From: Necropsobacter rosorum
GTDB lineage: Bacteria > Pseudomonadota > Gammaproteobacteria > Enterobacterales > Pasteurellaceae
NCBI GenBank assembly: GCA_000751835.1
Contig: CCMQ01000026.1
Span: 1 to 64,000, forward strand
Direction of reading: 5' to 3'
Length of the DNA: 64,000 bases
Shown here: piece by piece, positions 9,609-18,859 of the stretch
Layout: the number at the start of each line of letters is the position of its first letter
How positions within the stretch are numbered: position 1 is the first letter of the stretch
Position numbers and translations under genes: made by a program
Notes under the pieces: model-generated
Database searches by the model: none
What the model was told of the DNA's origin: nothing
The model's input: the letters and a program-made list of their open reading frames with translations, nothing else

Positions 9609-10347
9609 ATCCTCGAATTGCGGTATTGAATGGATTTACCCGGATAACGTCACAGGCGAATAAATACCCCGTTCCGCGGATGGTTTGAATAAAACTCGGC
9701 GCTTTCGGATTCGGTTCGATTTTTTTACGCAACCGCATAATTAATACGTCAATAGTGCGGTCGAAAATTTCCAGACTTTCGCTGTGAGTCAATTCCAGCA
9801 GTTTTTGTCTGGATAACACTTTTTGCGGATGGGTGGCTAAGGCGTGCAGTAACACATATTCGCCTTGCGTTAATCCTACTTCCTGTTTGCGCGGCGAAAT
9901 TAATTTATGGTTTTCCGTATCTAAAAACCATTGATGAAAACACAGGCCGTTATGTTGATATACGGGTGCAGCATGTTGCGGCAGGGAGCGTCGGATTGCC
10001 GCTTTGGCGCGCGCCACGACGACGCGCGGATAAAACGGTTTGGCAATATAATCATCCGCGCCCATTTCCAGCCCCACAACAACGTCGGATTCGGCGCCTA
10101 ATCCGCTGAGCATAATAACCGGCACCGGGGTCAGCGCCTTAATTTGCTGCAACAATAACAAACCGTTGATATCGGGCAGAATGAGGTCTAAAAAAATTAA
10201 CGCAACATCCGGTTCGGCCTGTAATAACGCCAAGGCGCCCGCGCCGCTTTGCGCACTTTGAGCGGTATAGCCGTGTTGGTTAAAGATATCGACCAGCAGC
10301 TCACAAATTTTAATATCGTCGTCAATAATAAGAATTTTGTTTGACAT
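9607..10347 (-). CDS. OmpR-family response regulator
   Basis: A 246-residue DNA-binding response regulator. The receiver domain (about 1-120) has the acidic pair in LIIDDD, the phosphorylation site in FLDLILPD and the conserved lysine in AKPF. The C-terminal winged helix (about 150-235) has [16 protein letters not shown] and the [15 protein letters not shown] recognition-helix region ending in IRGTGYLF, all standard for OmpR/PhoB proteins. It is on the same strand as the hybrid kinase but separated from it by the whole ABC operon, and divergent from the enzyme operon. It probably controls both operons. The direct repeat CATTCACCG (10352-10360 and 10431-10439) in the divergent gap is a possible binding element. 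Confidence 0.88.
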   Translation of the reverse strand: MSNKILIIDDDIKICELLVDIFNQHGYTAQSAQSGAGALALLQAEPDVALIFLDLILPDINGLLLLQQIKALTPVPVIMLSGLGAESDVVVGLEMGADDYIAKPFYPRVVVARAKAAIRRSLPQHAAPVYQHNGLCFHQWFLDTENHKLISPRKQEVGLTQGEYVLLHALATHPQKVLSRQKLLELTHSESLEIFDRTIDVLIMRLRKKIEPNPKAPSFIQTIRGTGYLFACDVIRVNPFNTAIRG

Positions 10348-10464
10348 CGTTCATTCACCGTCACTGATTTAGCACGGCAAGTATATAGAATTTATGTACG
10401 GAATAATATTAACCAACTCACAAATATAAACATTCACCGACCGACACAAAACAAAGAGGAAATT

Positions 10465-11379
10465 ATGCGTATAGGTGTTGATTTAGGCGGTACCAAAATC
10501 GAAGTGATCGCCCTTTCCGATCAGGGCGACGAACTGTTTCGTAAACGGATTGCCGCGCCGCGCGGATCCTATCCGGACACATTAGCGGCAATTAAAAATC
10601 TGGTGGACGATGCCGAACGGGCGACCGAACAACGCGGCAGTGTCGGCGTCGGTATTCCCGGCACCCTTTCACCGTTCACCGGTAAAGTAAAAAACGCCAA
10701 TTCCGTGTGGCTGAACGGACACTCGCTGGATAAAGATTTATCCGCATTGTTACAACGCGAAGTCCGCGTAGCCAACGATGCCAACTGCATGGCCGTATCC
10801 GAAGCCACCGACGGGGCCGGCGCCGGCAAAGCGATGGTACTCGCGCTGATTTTAGGCACTGGGTGCGGCTCCGGTATCGTGATTAACGGCAAACCGCATA
10901 GCGGCGCCAACGGGATCGGCGGAGAATGGGGACATAATATGCTGCCATGGCTGGACGAGGAAGAACAACAGGCCGCAAAGGCAACACCGTGTTACTGCGG
11001 CAAATACGGTTGCGTTGAACAATTCGTTTCCGGCACCGGGCTATGCGATGATTACGAACGCCGTTCCGGCAATCGTTTAAAAGGGGATGAAATCGTCAGA
11101 CTTGCCGAACAGGGCGATGTCATCGCCGAGCAATCCATGCAGGCTTACGAACGTCGTTTAGCCAAAGCGTTAGCCGCTTATCTTAATATTCTGGATCCCG
11201 ATGTGGTCGTTCTCGCAGGCGGCGTCTGTAATATCGAGCGTCTTTATCACAACGTACCTAAATTACTGAACGAGTATGTTTTCGGGCATGAATGCGCTAC
11301 CGAAATTAAAAAAGCCCTGCATGGCGATTCCAGCGGCGTACGCGGGGCGGCATGGTTATGGCCGTTAGAAAATCCCTAA
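10465..11379 (+). CDS. mak: Fructokinase Mak (ROK family)
   Basis: A 304-residue ROK sugar kinase that closely resembles E. coli Mak (YajF) along its whole length, for example [29 protein letters not shown] and the C-terminal [15 protein letters not shown]. The ATP-binding DLGGTK motif is at residues 6-11. The zinc-binding [10 protein letters not shown] motif is near 176-185. It phosphorylates fructose, and more weakly mannose, to the 6-phosphate. It starts the enzyme operon after an AGAGGAAA site and is divergent from the response regulator gene. Its presence beside a D-lyxose/D-mannose isomerase-like gene suggests that fructose, or a close ketose, is an intermediate here. Confidence 0.9.
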   Translation: MRIGVDLGGTKIEVIALSDQGDELFRKRIAAPRGSYPDTLAAIKNLVDDAERATEQRGSVGVGIPGTLSPFTGKVKNANSVWLNGHSLDKDLSALLQREVRVANDANCMAVSEATDGAGAGKAMVLALILGTGCGSGIVINGKPHSGANGIGGEWGHNMLPWLDEEEQQAAKATPCYCGKYGCVEQFVSGTGLCDDYERRSGNRLKGDEIVRLAEQGDVIAEQSMQAYERRLAKALAAYLNILDPDVVVLAGGVCNIERLYHNVPKLLNEYVFGHECATEIKKALHGDSSGVRGAAWLWPLENP

Positions 11380-11444
11380 CGCCTGCAACGCAACATGTAA
11401 AAACACAACAAAAAACGACCGCACTTTCAGTTGGAGACATCATC

Positions 11445-12131
11445 ATGAAACGCTCAGAAATCAATGCCATTATCCGTCACATGAAACATGTGATGCGACA
11501 TTATCACTTTCACTTACCTGAATTCGCACAATATACGCCGGCAGACTGGCAGGCCATGAATCTCACCGCTAAACGGGAAATTATTGATGCCCACTTAGGC
11601 TGGGATGTGACCGACTTCGGCTTAAATCAATTTCACAAAATCGGTTTAACTCTGTTTACCATACGCAATCAATCGCCGACGAACAATAAACCCTATGCGG
11701 AAAAAATCATGCTGGTTAATGAAAATCAGGTCACGCCGATGCACTATCATTGGAAAAAAATGGAAGACATCATTAATCGCAGCGGCGGTCATTTAATCGT
11801 GCGCCTTTACCGACGCAACGAACACACCGATCTGCCGGACGAACACGCCGATGTGCAGGTCGCCGTTGACGGCGAATCTATCACCGTACCGGCCGGCGGC
11901 ACCATTTGTCTTCACGAGGGGCAAAGCATTTGTCTGACACCGATGCTGTATCACAGTTTCTGGGCGCAGGAAGGAAAAGGCGCGGTGCTTGCCGGCGAAG
12001 TGTCAATGGCCAATGATGATCTGACCGACAACCGTTTTCTAGAACCCTTAGGTCGCTTTTCTCAAATCGAAGAGGACGAAGCGCCGGATCATTTGTTATG
12101 CAGCGATTATCAAACCTATATTAAGGAGTAA
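11445..12131 (+). CDS. D-lyxose ketol-isomerase family protein
   Basis: A 228-residue cupin-fold protein of the D-lyxose isomerase family (YdaE and the E. coli O157 enzyme are of similar length). These interconvert D-lyxose and D-xylulose, and D-mannose and D-fructose. The metal site is visible as MHYHWKKMEDIINR (two His and a Glu) with a further His near LYHSFWAQEGKGAVLAGE. The ATG chosen is preceded by TTGGAGA. An upstream in-frame ATG overlaps mak and contains an uptake signal (11418-11426). It is in a tight operon: 65 bp after mak and 3 bp before the aldolase. The true substrate may be mannose, lyxose or another aldose; sequence alone does not decide. Confidence 0.82.
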   Translation: MKRSEINAIIRHMKHVMRHYHFHLPEFAQYTPADWQAMNLTAKREIIDAHLGWDVTDFGLNQFHKIGLTLFTIRNQSPTNNKPYAEKIMLVNENQVTPMHYHWKKMEDIINRSGGHLIVRLYRRNEHTDLPDEHADVQVAVDGESITVPAGGTICLHEGQSICLTPMLYHSFWAQEGKGAVLAGEVSMANDDLTDNRFLEPLGRFSQIEEDEAPDHLLCSDYQTYIKE

Positions 12132-12134
12132 ATA

Positions 12135-13013
12135 ATGGCTTTATTAAATTTGACAGATATTTTGGCGGTAGCGGATAAACATAACTTTGCCGTCGGCGCA
12201 TTTAACGCCATTGATTCCAATTTTATCGATGCGGTGTTCGATGCGGCAAATGTTAACCGCTCCCCGGTGATTATTAATGTGGCGGAAGTCCATCTGCCGT
12301 ATATCGATATTTATGCCACCGCGGATTATATTAAGAAAAAAGCGGCGGACTCCGGTTTGCCGGTCTGTTTGAATCTTGATCACGGCTTTACCTTCAGCAC
12401 CATTGAAACCGCCGTTCAATGCGGCTTTTCTTCCATTATGTTTGACGGCTCAGGCCTGAGTTATGAGCAAAATCTGGCGCAAACCCGCAAAGTTGTCGAG
12501 CTGTGCCACCGTTATAATATTTCGGTTGAAGGCGAGCTGGGCGCGGTTGGCGGTGATGAAGGCGGCGCGCTGGAAAGTGCGGCGGATACCGCCTTATATA
12601 CACCGCCGGAACAAGCGGCGGACTTCGTACAATCCACCGGCATCGACGCACTGGCAGTTGCGATCGGCAACACGCACGGAAAATATAAAGGCGTACCGAA
12701 ACTGGATTTCGCCCGGCTGACCCAAATTGATAACGCGGTACCCATACCGCTGGTCTTACACGGCGGATCCGGTTTAAGCGCAGAAGATTTCCGTAACGCC
12801 ATTGCTCGCGGTATCCGCAAAATCAATTTCTTTACCGGTATGTCGCAAGCCGCATTACAAAGTATCGAGCAGGATGTCGCCACCACCGCACTGGTTCATA
12901 AATACAATTATTATTTGATTATGATGGAAAATATGCAGCGCGCAATCTCGACAACCGTCGCACAACAAATGGCTATTTTCAACAGCATTCATAAGGCCGA
13001 ACTCTATGACTAA
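12135..13013 (+). CDS. Class II ketose (bis)phosphate aldolase
   Basis: A 292-residue zinc-dependent aldolase of the FbaA/GatY/KbaY superfamily. It cleaves a ketose phosphate to dihydroxyacetone phosphate plus an aldehyde. Metal and active-site regions visible are LNLDHGFTF (zinc His and catalytic Asp), VEGELGAVGG, VAIGNTHGKYKG and VLHGGSGLS. The C-terminal part (YNYYLIMMENMQRAI) differs from FbaA, so it is not the housekeeping enzyme. It begins 3 bp after the isomerase and its last 8 bp overlap the PfkB kinase, indicating translational coupling. Candidate substrates are fructose 1,6-bisphosphate, tagatose 1,6-bisphosphate, or a ketose 1-phosphate made by the next gene's product. Confidence 0.85.
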   Translation: MALLNLTDILAVADKHNFAVGAFNAIDSNFIDAVFDAANVNRSPVIINVAEVHLPYIDIYATADYIKKKAADSGLPVCLNLDHGFTFSTIETAVQCGFSSIMFDGSGLSYEQNLAQTRKVVELCHRYNISVEGELGAVGGDEGGALESAADTALYTPPEQAADFVQSTGIDALAVAIGNTHGKYKGVPKLDFARLTQIDNAVPIPLVLHGGSGLSAEDFRNAIARGIRKINFFTGMSQAALQSIEQDVATTALVHKYNYYLIMMENMQRAISTTVAQQMAIFNSIHKAELYD

Positions 13014-13998
13014 ACGCAAAGGCATTCTGGCAATCGGCAACGTACTGGTGGATCGCACCCTGATGATTTCCGATTACCCGCAGGAAACCATGTTGGCGAC
13101 AATTTCCCATATCGAACAACATTGCGGCGGCGGTTGTACCAACGTGTTGTTCAACCTCGCCAAACTGGATCCCGAACTGCCGCTGTATTTAAGCGGCGCA
13201 ATCGGCGATGATGCCGAAGGCCAATTTATTATCCGGCAGGCGCTGCAACATCACGTCAATACGGAGGGGCTGTCGCTGACCGCGCTGCCCACATCATTTA
13301 CGGATGTAATGATCAACAGCCAAAGCGGTGAGCGTACCTTTTTCCATTATGTCGGCGCCATGAGCCTTTACGGGAAACAGCAGATCCTACGGCAAAATCA
13401 CCCGGCTAAGATCGCGCATATCGCATATTTGCCGCTGCTGCCGGCATTGCTTAATCACCATTTACCCGCTATTTTGCAGGCGCTGCGGGATAAAGGCTTG
13501 CTGATTTCCATTGATTTGGTTTCCGTCCGCAATAAAGCGATATTCATGCAGCATATCCGGCCAGCGCTGCCCTATATTGATTTTGCGATTATTAATGAGG
13601 TGGAAGCCAAAATGCTGACAGATAACGAAGGCTTACCGTCAAATCCGGAAAATTTATTGCGGCTGGCACACCAAATTCAGCGCCTCGGCGTGAAAAACAG
13701 CGTCATCGTGCATTGTCCCGAATGGGCGGTTGCCTGCAACCGTGCCGGAGAAAACCGGTGTATTCCGTCTTATTGGGTGGAAAAACAGAATATCGTCAGT
13801 ACTTTAGGAGCAGGTGACGCATTCTGCGCCGGTTGTTTATACGGCTTACACCAGAATATGCCGTTGCAGGCGGTTTTGCAGCTGGGCCACAGTCTGGCTT
13901 ATTTTAATCTGTTTTCCGTTTCCGCCACCGGCGGCGCCGTCAGTTACTCGCAAGTCCAACAATTCCTACGACAAAAAAGCCTGTCGCCTCAAGCTTAA
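13006..13998 (+). CDS. PfkB-family sugar kinase
   Basis: A 330-residue ribokinase/PfkB kinase. The N-terminal HCGGGCTNVLFNLAKL is the first family signature. The C-terminal STLGAGDAFCAGCLYG contains the anion hole and catalytic Asp. Its start codon lies inside the aldolase gene (8-bp overlap), so the two steps are coupled. It could phosphorylate a ketose at C1, giving the direct substrate for the aldolase, or act as a 6-phosphate kinase making a bisphosphate after Mak. It ends the operon. Two facing uptake signals (14003-14011 and 14076-14084) follow, possibly acting as a loose terminator. Confidence 0.85.
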   Translation: MTKRKGILAIGNVLVDRTLMISDYPQETMLATISHIEQHCGGGCTNVLFNLAKLDPELPLYLSGAIGDDAEGQFIIRQALQHHVNTEGLSLTALPTSFTDVMINSQSGERTFFHYVGAMSLYGKQQILRQNHPAKIAHIAYLPLLPALLNHHLPAILQALRDKGLLISIDLVSVRNKAIFMQHIRPALPYIDFAIINEVEAKMLTDNEGLPSNPENLLRLAHQIQRLGVKNSVIVHCPEWAVACNRAGENRCIPSYWVEKQNIVSTLGAGDAFCAGCLYGLHQNMPLQAVLQLGHSLAYFNLFSVSATGGAVSYSQVQQFLRQKSLSPQA

Positions 13999-14119
13999 AC
14001 AAAAGTGCGGTGCATTTTCGCCCTGTTTTATCAACACTTGGCGCCGAAAGAGGTGTAAAAACACACAGAAAAATCACCGCACTTTGCACGCAAAGTCCGA
14101 AAGCTAACAGGAGTTATTA

Positions 14120-14134
14120 GCTGAATATATGGAC
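14120..14134 (-). promoter_or_regulatory. Candidate AraC half-site upstream of araF
   Basis: Read on the minus strand, GTCCATATATTCAGC matches 13 of 15 positions of the sequence before the araB-like gene (18860-18874). It also resembles the ATCCATAAGATTAGC half-site of E. coli araI. It lies about 145 bp upstream of the araF start, beyond the CRP site, which is a normal distance for a distal AraC contact. Confidence 0.5.
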
Positions 14135-14152
14135 GATTGTGCTGTAAATTTA

Positions 14153-14174
14153 GAATGTGATCCAGATCGAGTAT
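14153..14174 (+). promoter_or_regulatory. CRP site upstream of araFGH
   Basis: GAATGTGATCCAGATCGAGTAT fits the 22-bp CRP consensus in 16 positions, with a perfect left TGTGATC half. It lies about 70 bp upstream of a TATAAT -10 (14222-14227) that lacks a good -35, as expected for an activator-dependent promoter. A perfect TTTGCG-N5-CGCAAA dyad (14202-14218) overlaps the -35 region. Confidence 0.6.
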
Positions 14175-14280
14175 TTTTGTTATCAGACCCTTTAATATGG
14201 TTTTGCGATTTACGCAAACCGTATAATCAGTAACATTATCTTATTGATTAAATTAATGATTTAAACTGAAAAGGGGCGAA

Positions 14281-15297
14281 ATGATGAACTTATCCAAAAG
14301 AACGTTTCTCAAATCTATTGTGGCGGCGTCAATTTTTGCGGTTGTCGGATTTAATGCCGAACCGGTATATTCCAGCTCGCCCGACACCATCAAACTGGGT
14401 TATTTGGTTAAACAGCCGGAAGAACCTTGGTTCCAGACCGAATGGGCATTTGCCGATAAAGCGGCAAAAGATATCGGCAATGTGCAAATAATTAAAATTG
14501 CGGTACCGGACGGTGAAAAAACGCTAAACGCCATTGATAATCTGGCGGCCAGCGGTGCGAAAGGTTTTGTGATTTGTACGCCGGATCCGCGGCTCGGCCC
14601 GGCAATTATGGCGAAAGCCAGAGCTTATGACTTGAAAGTGATCGCCGTGGATGATCAATTCTTAAACGCCGCCGGCGAACCGATGACCGAAGTACCGCTG
14701 ATTATGATGGCCGCCACCGAAATCGGCGAGCGGCAAGGTCAGGAACTCTATAAAGAGATGCAACAGCGCGGCTGGGATGTGAAGGATACGGCGGTGCTGG
14801 CCATCACCGCCGATGAACTGGACACCGCGCGCAGACGTACCGAAGGCGCTATCTCGGCGTTAATCAAAGCCGGTTTCCCGGCACAGCATATCTATAAATC
14901 CCCGACCAAGAGCAACGATATTCCGGGCGCGCTGGACGCCGCCAATGCGATGTTGGTGCAGCATCCCGAAGTGAAACACTGGCTGATTGTGGGAATGAAT
15001 GACAACACGGTGTTAGGCGGTGTGCGCGCCACAGAAGGACAGGGCTTTAAAGCCGACAATGTGGTGGCGATCGGTATCAACGGCGTGGATGCGGTCAACG
15101 AGCTTTCCAAACCGAATCCGACCGGTTTTCTCGGTTCATTGCTGCCAAGCCCGGACGTTCACGGCTACCGCAGTACGGAAATGCTGTATAAATGGATAAA
15201 AGACGGCGTTGAGCCGGAAAAATACATCGCCGTGCAGGATGTAGTATTCCTGAAACGCGATAACTTCAAAGCGGAACTGGCGAAAAAAGGCTTGTAA
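14281..15297 (+). CDS. araF: L-arabinose-binding periplasmic protein AraF
   Basis: A 338-residue periplasmic binding protein that captures L-arabinose for AraGH. A signal peptide covers about the first 30 residues (a hydrophobic stretch after KRTFLKS). The mature protein tracks E. coli AraF closely: KLGYLVKQPEEPWFQTEW, KIAVPDGEKTLNAID, GAKGFVICTPDP, VKHWLIVGMNDNTVLGGVRATEGQGF and GINGVDAVNELS. These include the sugar-contact residues. Preceded by AAAAGGGGCG. It is the first gene of araFGH-araC. A 10-bp stem hairpin between it and araG probably raises its expression relative to the other subunits. Confidence 0.96.
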   Translation: MMNLSKRTFLKSIVAASIFAVVGFNAEPVYSSSPDTIKLGYLVKQPEEPWFQTEWAFADKAAKDIGNVQIIKIAVPDGEKTLNAIDNLAASGAKGFVICTPDPRLGPAIMAKARAYDLKVIAVDDQFLNAAGEPMTEVPLIMMAATEIGERQGQELYKEMQQRGWDVKDTAVLAITADELDTARRRTEGAISALIKAGFPAQHIYKSPTKSNDIPGALDAANAMLVQHPEVKHWLIVGMNDNTVLGGVRATEGQGFKADNVVAIGINGVDAVNELSKPNPTGFLGSLLPSPDVHGYRSTEMLYKWIKDGVEPEKYIAVQDVVFLKRDNFKAELAKKGL

Positions 15298-15317
15298 TCA
15301 TTCATTGCCAGTCACTT

Positions 15318-15348
15318 CTGCCGGCATAGCATCGCCGAATGCCGGCAG
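15318..15348 (+). repeat. Intercistronic hairpin between araF and araG
   Basis: Perfect 10-bp inverted repeat CTGCCGGCAT / ATGCCGGCAG with an 11-base loop, 21 bp after the araF stop. There is no T-tract. REP-like structures after binding-protein genes protect the upstream mRNA from 3' exonucleases, which gives excess binding protein. Confidence 0.65.
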
Positions 15349-15381
15349 CCTTCCCAGATAACCTGAAAAGAGGAATTCGAT

Positions 15382-16884
15382 ATGCAAATCCCCTATTTAG
15401 AGTTTGACAACATCAGTAAACGCTTCCCCGGTGTCAATGCCCTGCAACATGTATCGTTTAAATGTTACGAGGGCAAAGTCCATGCGCTGATGGGCGAAAA
15501 CGGTGCGGGCAAATCCACGCTGCTGAAGATTTTAAGCGGTAATTATTTGCCGACCGAAGGAAAATTATCTATCGGCGGCAAAATACTGACCTTTAAAAAT
15601 ACCAAAGAGGCGCTGCTGGCGGGGATTGCGATTATTTATCAGGAACTGAATATCGTGCCGGAAATGACGGTTGCGGAAAATCTGTGTTTAGGGCAACTGC
15701 CGAACAGATTCGGGGTCATCGATAAGCAGGCGATGATGGAACGGACACAGTATTATTTAGATAAACTGGCATTATCCATTGCGCCGGATACGCCGCTAAA
15801 AGCGCTTTCTATCGGGCAATGGCAAATGATCGAAATCGCCAAGGCGCTGAGCCGCGGCGCCAAAATTATTGCCTTCGACGAACCGACCAGCAGCCTGTCC
15901 GCCCCGGAAATCGAAAAACTGTTTGCGGTCATTCGCGAGCTGAGAGACGCCGGAAAAGTGATCCTTTATGTTTCGCACCGCATGGAAGAAATTTTCCGTA
16001 TCAGTGATGAAATCACCGTACTGAAAGACGGTCAGTTCGTGGAAACGTTTTCCGATTTAAGCAAAATCAATCACGACATACTGGTACGCAGTATGGTCGG
16101 TCGTCATCTCGGCGATATTTATCGCTATCGTGCGCGTAAGCTCGGCGAAATTCGTTTAAAAACGACCGCACTTTGCGGCACCAAACTGAAAGGCGATTTT
16201 AATCTGACCGTGCGCGCCGGTGAAGTGTTGGGGCTGTTCGGCTTAGTCGGCGCCGGTCGTTCGGAGCTGCTGAAAATCATCTTCGGCGCCGATCCGATGA
16301 CACAGGGCAGCCTTGAGCTGGATGGGCGGCCCGTCACAATCCGCCGGCCGAAAGACGCCATTGAACAAGGTATTGTGCTTTGTCCGGAAGACCGGAAAAA
16401 AGAAGGGATTATCCCTACCGCGACAGTGGCCGAAAATATCAATATCAGCGCCAGACGTCTGCATAACCGGCTTAAATTCATTATTAATGAATCCTGGGAA
16501 CGTGAAAATGCGGAAAAACAGCGCCGCCAAATGAATGTCAAAACGCCGTCCGTCGAACAGCTGGTGGTGAACCTGTCCGGCGGCAATCAGCAAAAAACCA
16601 TTTTAGGCCGTTGGCTGTCGGAAAATATTAAGGTGCTGTTACTGGATGAACCGACCCGCGGCATTGATGTGGGCGCCAAATCGGAAATTTACGATTTAAT
16701 TTTCAAACTGGCCGATGAAAAACTGGCGATTATCGTGGTTTCCAGCGATTTACCCGAAATTATCGGCCTGTCGGATCGGATTATCGTCATGCGGGCGCAG
16801 CAAATTACCGGCGTGGTGGAACGAAAAGACGCCACGGAAGAAACCATTTTGAAACTGGCGATGGTTGACAGCAAAGTCGCTTAA
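15382..16884 (+). CDS. araG: L-arabinose ABC transporter ATP-binding protein AraG
   Basis: A 500-residue double ATPase (CUT2 family) energising arabinose import. The N-terminal half has [12 protein letters not shown] and IIAFDEPTSSLS. The C-terminal half has [15 protein letters not shown] and LLLDEPTRGIDVGAK. It starts after AAAGAGGAATTCGAT and is followed 15 bp later by araH. The gene carries an uptake signal (16165-16173) that encodes part of a variable linker between the two ATPase halves. Identity as AraG, not another CUT2 ATPase, comes from its place between araF and araH. Confidence 0.94.
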   Translation: MQIPYLEFDNISKRFPGVNALQHVSFKCYEGKVHALMGENGAGKSTLLKILSGNYLPTEGKLSIGGKILTFKNTKEALLAGIAIIYQELNIVPEMTVAENLCLGQLPNRFGVIDKQAMMERTQYYLDKLALSIAPDTPLKALSIGQWQMIEIAKALSRGAKIIAFDEPTSSLSAPEIEKLFAVIRELRDAGKVILYVSHRMEEIFRISDEITVLKDGQFVETFSDLSKINHDILVRSMVGRHLGDIYRYRARKLGEIRLKTTALCGTKLKGDFNLTVRAGEVLGLFGLVGAGRSELLKIIFGADPMTQGSLELDGRPVTIRRPKDAIEQGIVLCPEDRKKEGIIPTATVAENINISARRLHNRLKFIINESWERENAEKQRRQMNVKTPSVEQLVVNLSGGNQQKTILGRWLSENIKVLLLDEPTRGIDVGAKSEIYDLIFKLADEKLAIIVVSSDLPEIIGLSDRIIVMRAQQITGVVERKDATEETILKLAMVDSKVA

Positions 16885-16899
16885 CTGAGGAGAAAGAGG

Positions 16900-17874
16900 A
16901 TGAATACACCAACTTCTGCGCAAAAACATCATGCCGGCACGCTGAGCAAACTCTGGAATGCTTACGGAATGCTGCTTATTTTCTTTGTGATTTTCATCGG
17001 TTCCTGTCTGTTTATTCCGAATTTCGCCACGCTTATCAACATGAAAGGGCTGGGGCTGGCCATTTCCATGAGCGGTATGGTGGCGTGCGGCATGTTATTC
17101 TGCCTTGCCGCCGGGGAGATCGATTTATCCGTCGCTTCCGTCATCGCCTGTGCCGGAGTGGTCTGCGCGGTGGTGCTGAATGCCACCCAAAGTCTTGTTT
17201 TAGGCATCGGCGCCGGGCTGGGTTTAGGCGCGTTAATCGGTTTGCTGAACGGTATTGTGATCGCCAAACTGAAAATCAACTCGCTGATTACAACCCTCGC
17301 CAGTATGCAGATTGCGCGTGGTCTGGGCTATATTATCTCCGACGGCAAAGCGGTGGGGATCACCACGGAAGCGTTTTTCGATATCGGTTATCGATCCGTT
17401 TTCGGCATTCCGCTGCCGATTATTTTCACCATTCTCTGCATCGCGCTGTTCGGTTTTCTGCTTAGCAAAACCACCTACGGACGCAATACGCTGGCGATCG
17501 GCGGTAACGAAGAGGCTTCCCGTCTGGCGGGCATTAATGTTGATCGCACCAAGCTGATTATTTTTGTCGTATCGGGACTGGTTTCCGCCTTGGCCGGCGT
17601 TATTTTGGCGGCGCGCATGACCAGCGGGCAGCCGATGACGTCTATCGGTTTTGAACTGGTGGCGATTTCCGCCTGTGTTCTCGGCGGTGTGTCCTTAAAC
17701 GGCGGGGTGGCGAAAATTTCTTTCATCATTGCCGGCGTGCTGATTCTGGGCACCATTGAAAACGCCATGAATCTGCTGAATATCTCACCGTTCGCACAAT
17801 ATGTGGTGCGCGGATTGATTTTGCTTATTGCGGTGATTTTTGATAAATATAAACAGCGATTTATCAACGCCTAG
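16900..17874 (+). CDS. araH: L-arabinose ABC transporter permease AraH
   Basis: A 324-residue inner-membrane permease close in length to E. coli AraH (328). Hydrophobic segments begin near residue 22 (AYGMLLIFFVIFIGS). The family regions FCLAAGEIDLSVASVIAC and GGNEEASRLAGINVDR (ATPase contact) are present. It follows araG by 15 bp after a GAGGAGAAAGAGG site, and araC follows after 21 bp. Confidence 0.94.
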   Translation: MNTPTSAQKHHAGTLSKLWNAYGMLLIFFVIFIGSCLFIPNFATLINMKGLGLAISMSGMVACGMLFCLAAGEIDLSVASVIACAGVVCAVVLNATQSLVLGIGAGLGLGALIGLLNGIVIAKLKINSLITTLASMQIARGLGYIISDGKAVGITTEAFFDIGYRSVFGIPLPIIFTILCIALFGFLLSKTTYGRNTLAIGGNEEASRLAGINVDRTKLIIFVVSGLVSALAGVILAARMTSGQPMTSIGFELVAISACVLGGVSLNGGVAKISFIIAGVLILGTIENAMNLLNISPFAQYVVRGLILLIAVIFDKYKQRFINA

Positions 17875-17895
17875 AGGGTACAGGAGGGATGCGGG

Positions 17896-18750
17896 ATGAA
17901 CCGACACGAAAGCCACCAGCAGCCGGACCCGCTGCTGCCCGGTTACAATTTCGGCGCTTATCTGGTGGCCGGCTGTACGCCGATTGAAAAAGGCAAAGCG
18001 CTTGATTTTGTGATCAATCGCCCGAACGGCATGAAAGGCTATATTATTAATCTGACGGTCAAAGGCAAAGGAACGGTGTTCAGCGGCAAACAGGCCTTCG
18101 ACTGTTCGGAGGGGGATTTACTGCTGTTTCCGCCAAGTGCGGTACATTATTATCATCGTTGCCGCACCGCAAACGACTGGTTTCACCAGTGGATTTACTT
18201 TCGCCCGCGCGCTTTATGGACTGACTGGCTGAACTGGACGGACAGCGTCAATCATGTCGGCAGGCTGACGGTCAGCGATCCGCAGCTGTATCGGGAAATC
18301 CGCCGCTTATTCCGCCGCATCGAAAGAGAATACAACTCCGGCGGTTTATTTTCCGAGGAAATGTCCATGTGCCTGCTGGAGCAGCTGCTGATCACATGCT
18401 TTAAACTGGATCCGGCCAATAAACAGCGAATGTTGGATCCGCGCGTGCTGTCCACCTGCCATTTTATTACCGACAATCTGGACAAAAACCATAAAATCGC
18501 CGAAATTGCCGCCCATATTCATATGTCGCCGTCCCGTCTGGCGCATTTGTTTTCCCGCCAGATCGGCAACGGTATGATCAAATGGCGGGAAGAACAGCGG
18601 ATGATCAAAGCTCAGCATTTACTGCATACCTCCAATGCCCCGATTTACCATATCGCCCGCCAGCTGGGATATGACGACCAGCTTTATTTCTCCCGTCTGT
18701 TTAAACGTTACACCGGTTTGAACCCGTCGGCATACCGTAATTCAAGATAA
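17896..18750 (+). CDS. araC: Arabinose operon regulator AraC
   Basis: A 284-residue AraC protein. The N-terminal cupin (about 1-170) binds and senses L-arabinose, and two C-terminal helix-turn-helix motifs bind DNA. Recognisable parts are the N-terminal arm region (DPLLPGYNFGAYLVAGCTPIE), WFHQWIYFRPR, HMSPSRLAHLFSRQIG (first HTH) and ARQLGYDDQLYFSRLFKRYTGLNPSAYR (family signature region). It is the last gene of araFGH-araC, an arrangement unlike E. coli where araC is divergent from araBAD. Together with the candidate half-sites at 14120-14134 and 18860-18874 this predicts control of both ara transcription units. Confidence 0.94.
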   Translation: MNRHESHQQPDPLLPGYNFGAYLVAGCTPIEKGKALDFVINRPNGMKGYIINLTVKGKGTVFSGKQAFDCSEGDLLLFPPSAVHYYHRCRTANDWFHQWIYFRPRALWTDWLNWTDSVNHVGRLTVSDPQLYREIRRLFRRIEREYNSGGLFSEEMSMCLLEQLLITCFKLDPANKQRMLDPRVLSTCHFITDNLDKNHKIAEIAAHIHMSPSRLAHLFSRQIGNGMIKWREEQRMIKAQHLLHTSNAPIYHIARQLGYDDQLYFSRLFKRYTGLNPSAYRNSR

Positions 18751-18859
18751 CTTATCCGCTTGATTTATCAATAAAAAAAACAGTCTCGCCAACAACAAAA
18801 TCCCGTGCATAACAACCCAATCCTGCGTGCGTTCACAGATTCGCCGACACAGCCGTTTT

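Noticed and set aside
14003-14084. Intrinsic terminator made of the two uptake signals after the PfkB gene
   Set aside because: The arms are more than 60 bases apart and no T-run follows, so I mention it only as a loose possibility and do not list it as a terminator.
13814-14107. Plus-strand open frame overlapping the end of the PfkB kinase gene
   Set aside because: It is a shifted frame of the kinase that runs through the uptake-signal pair; no ribosome-binding site.
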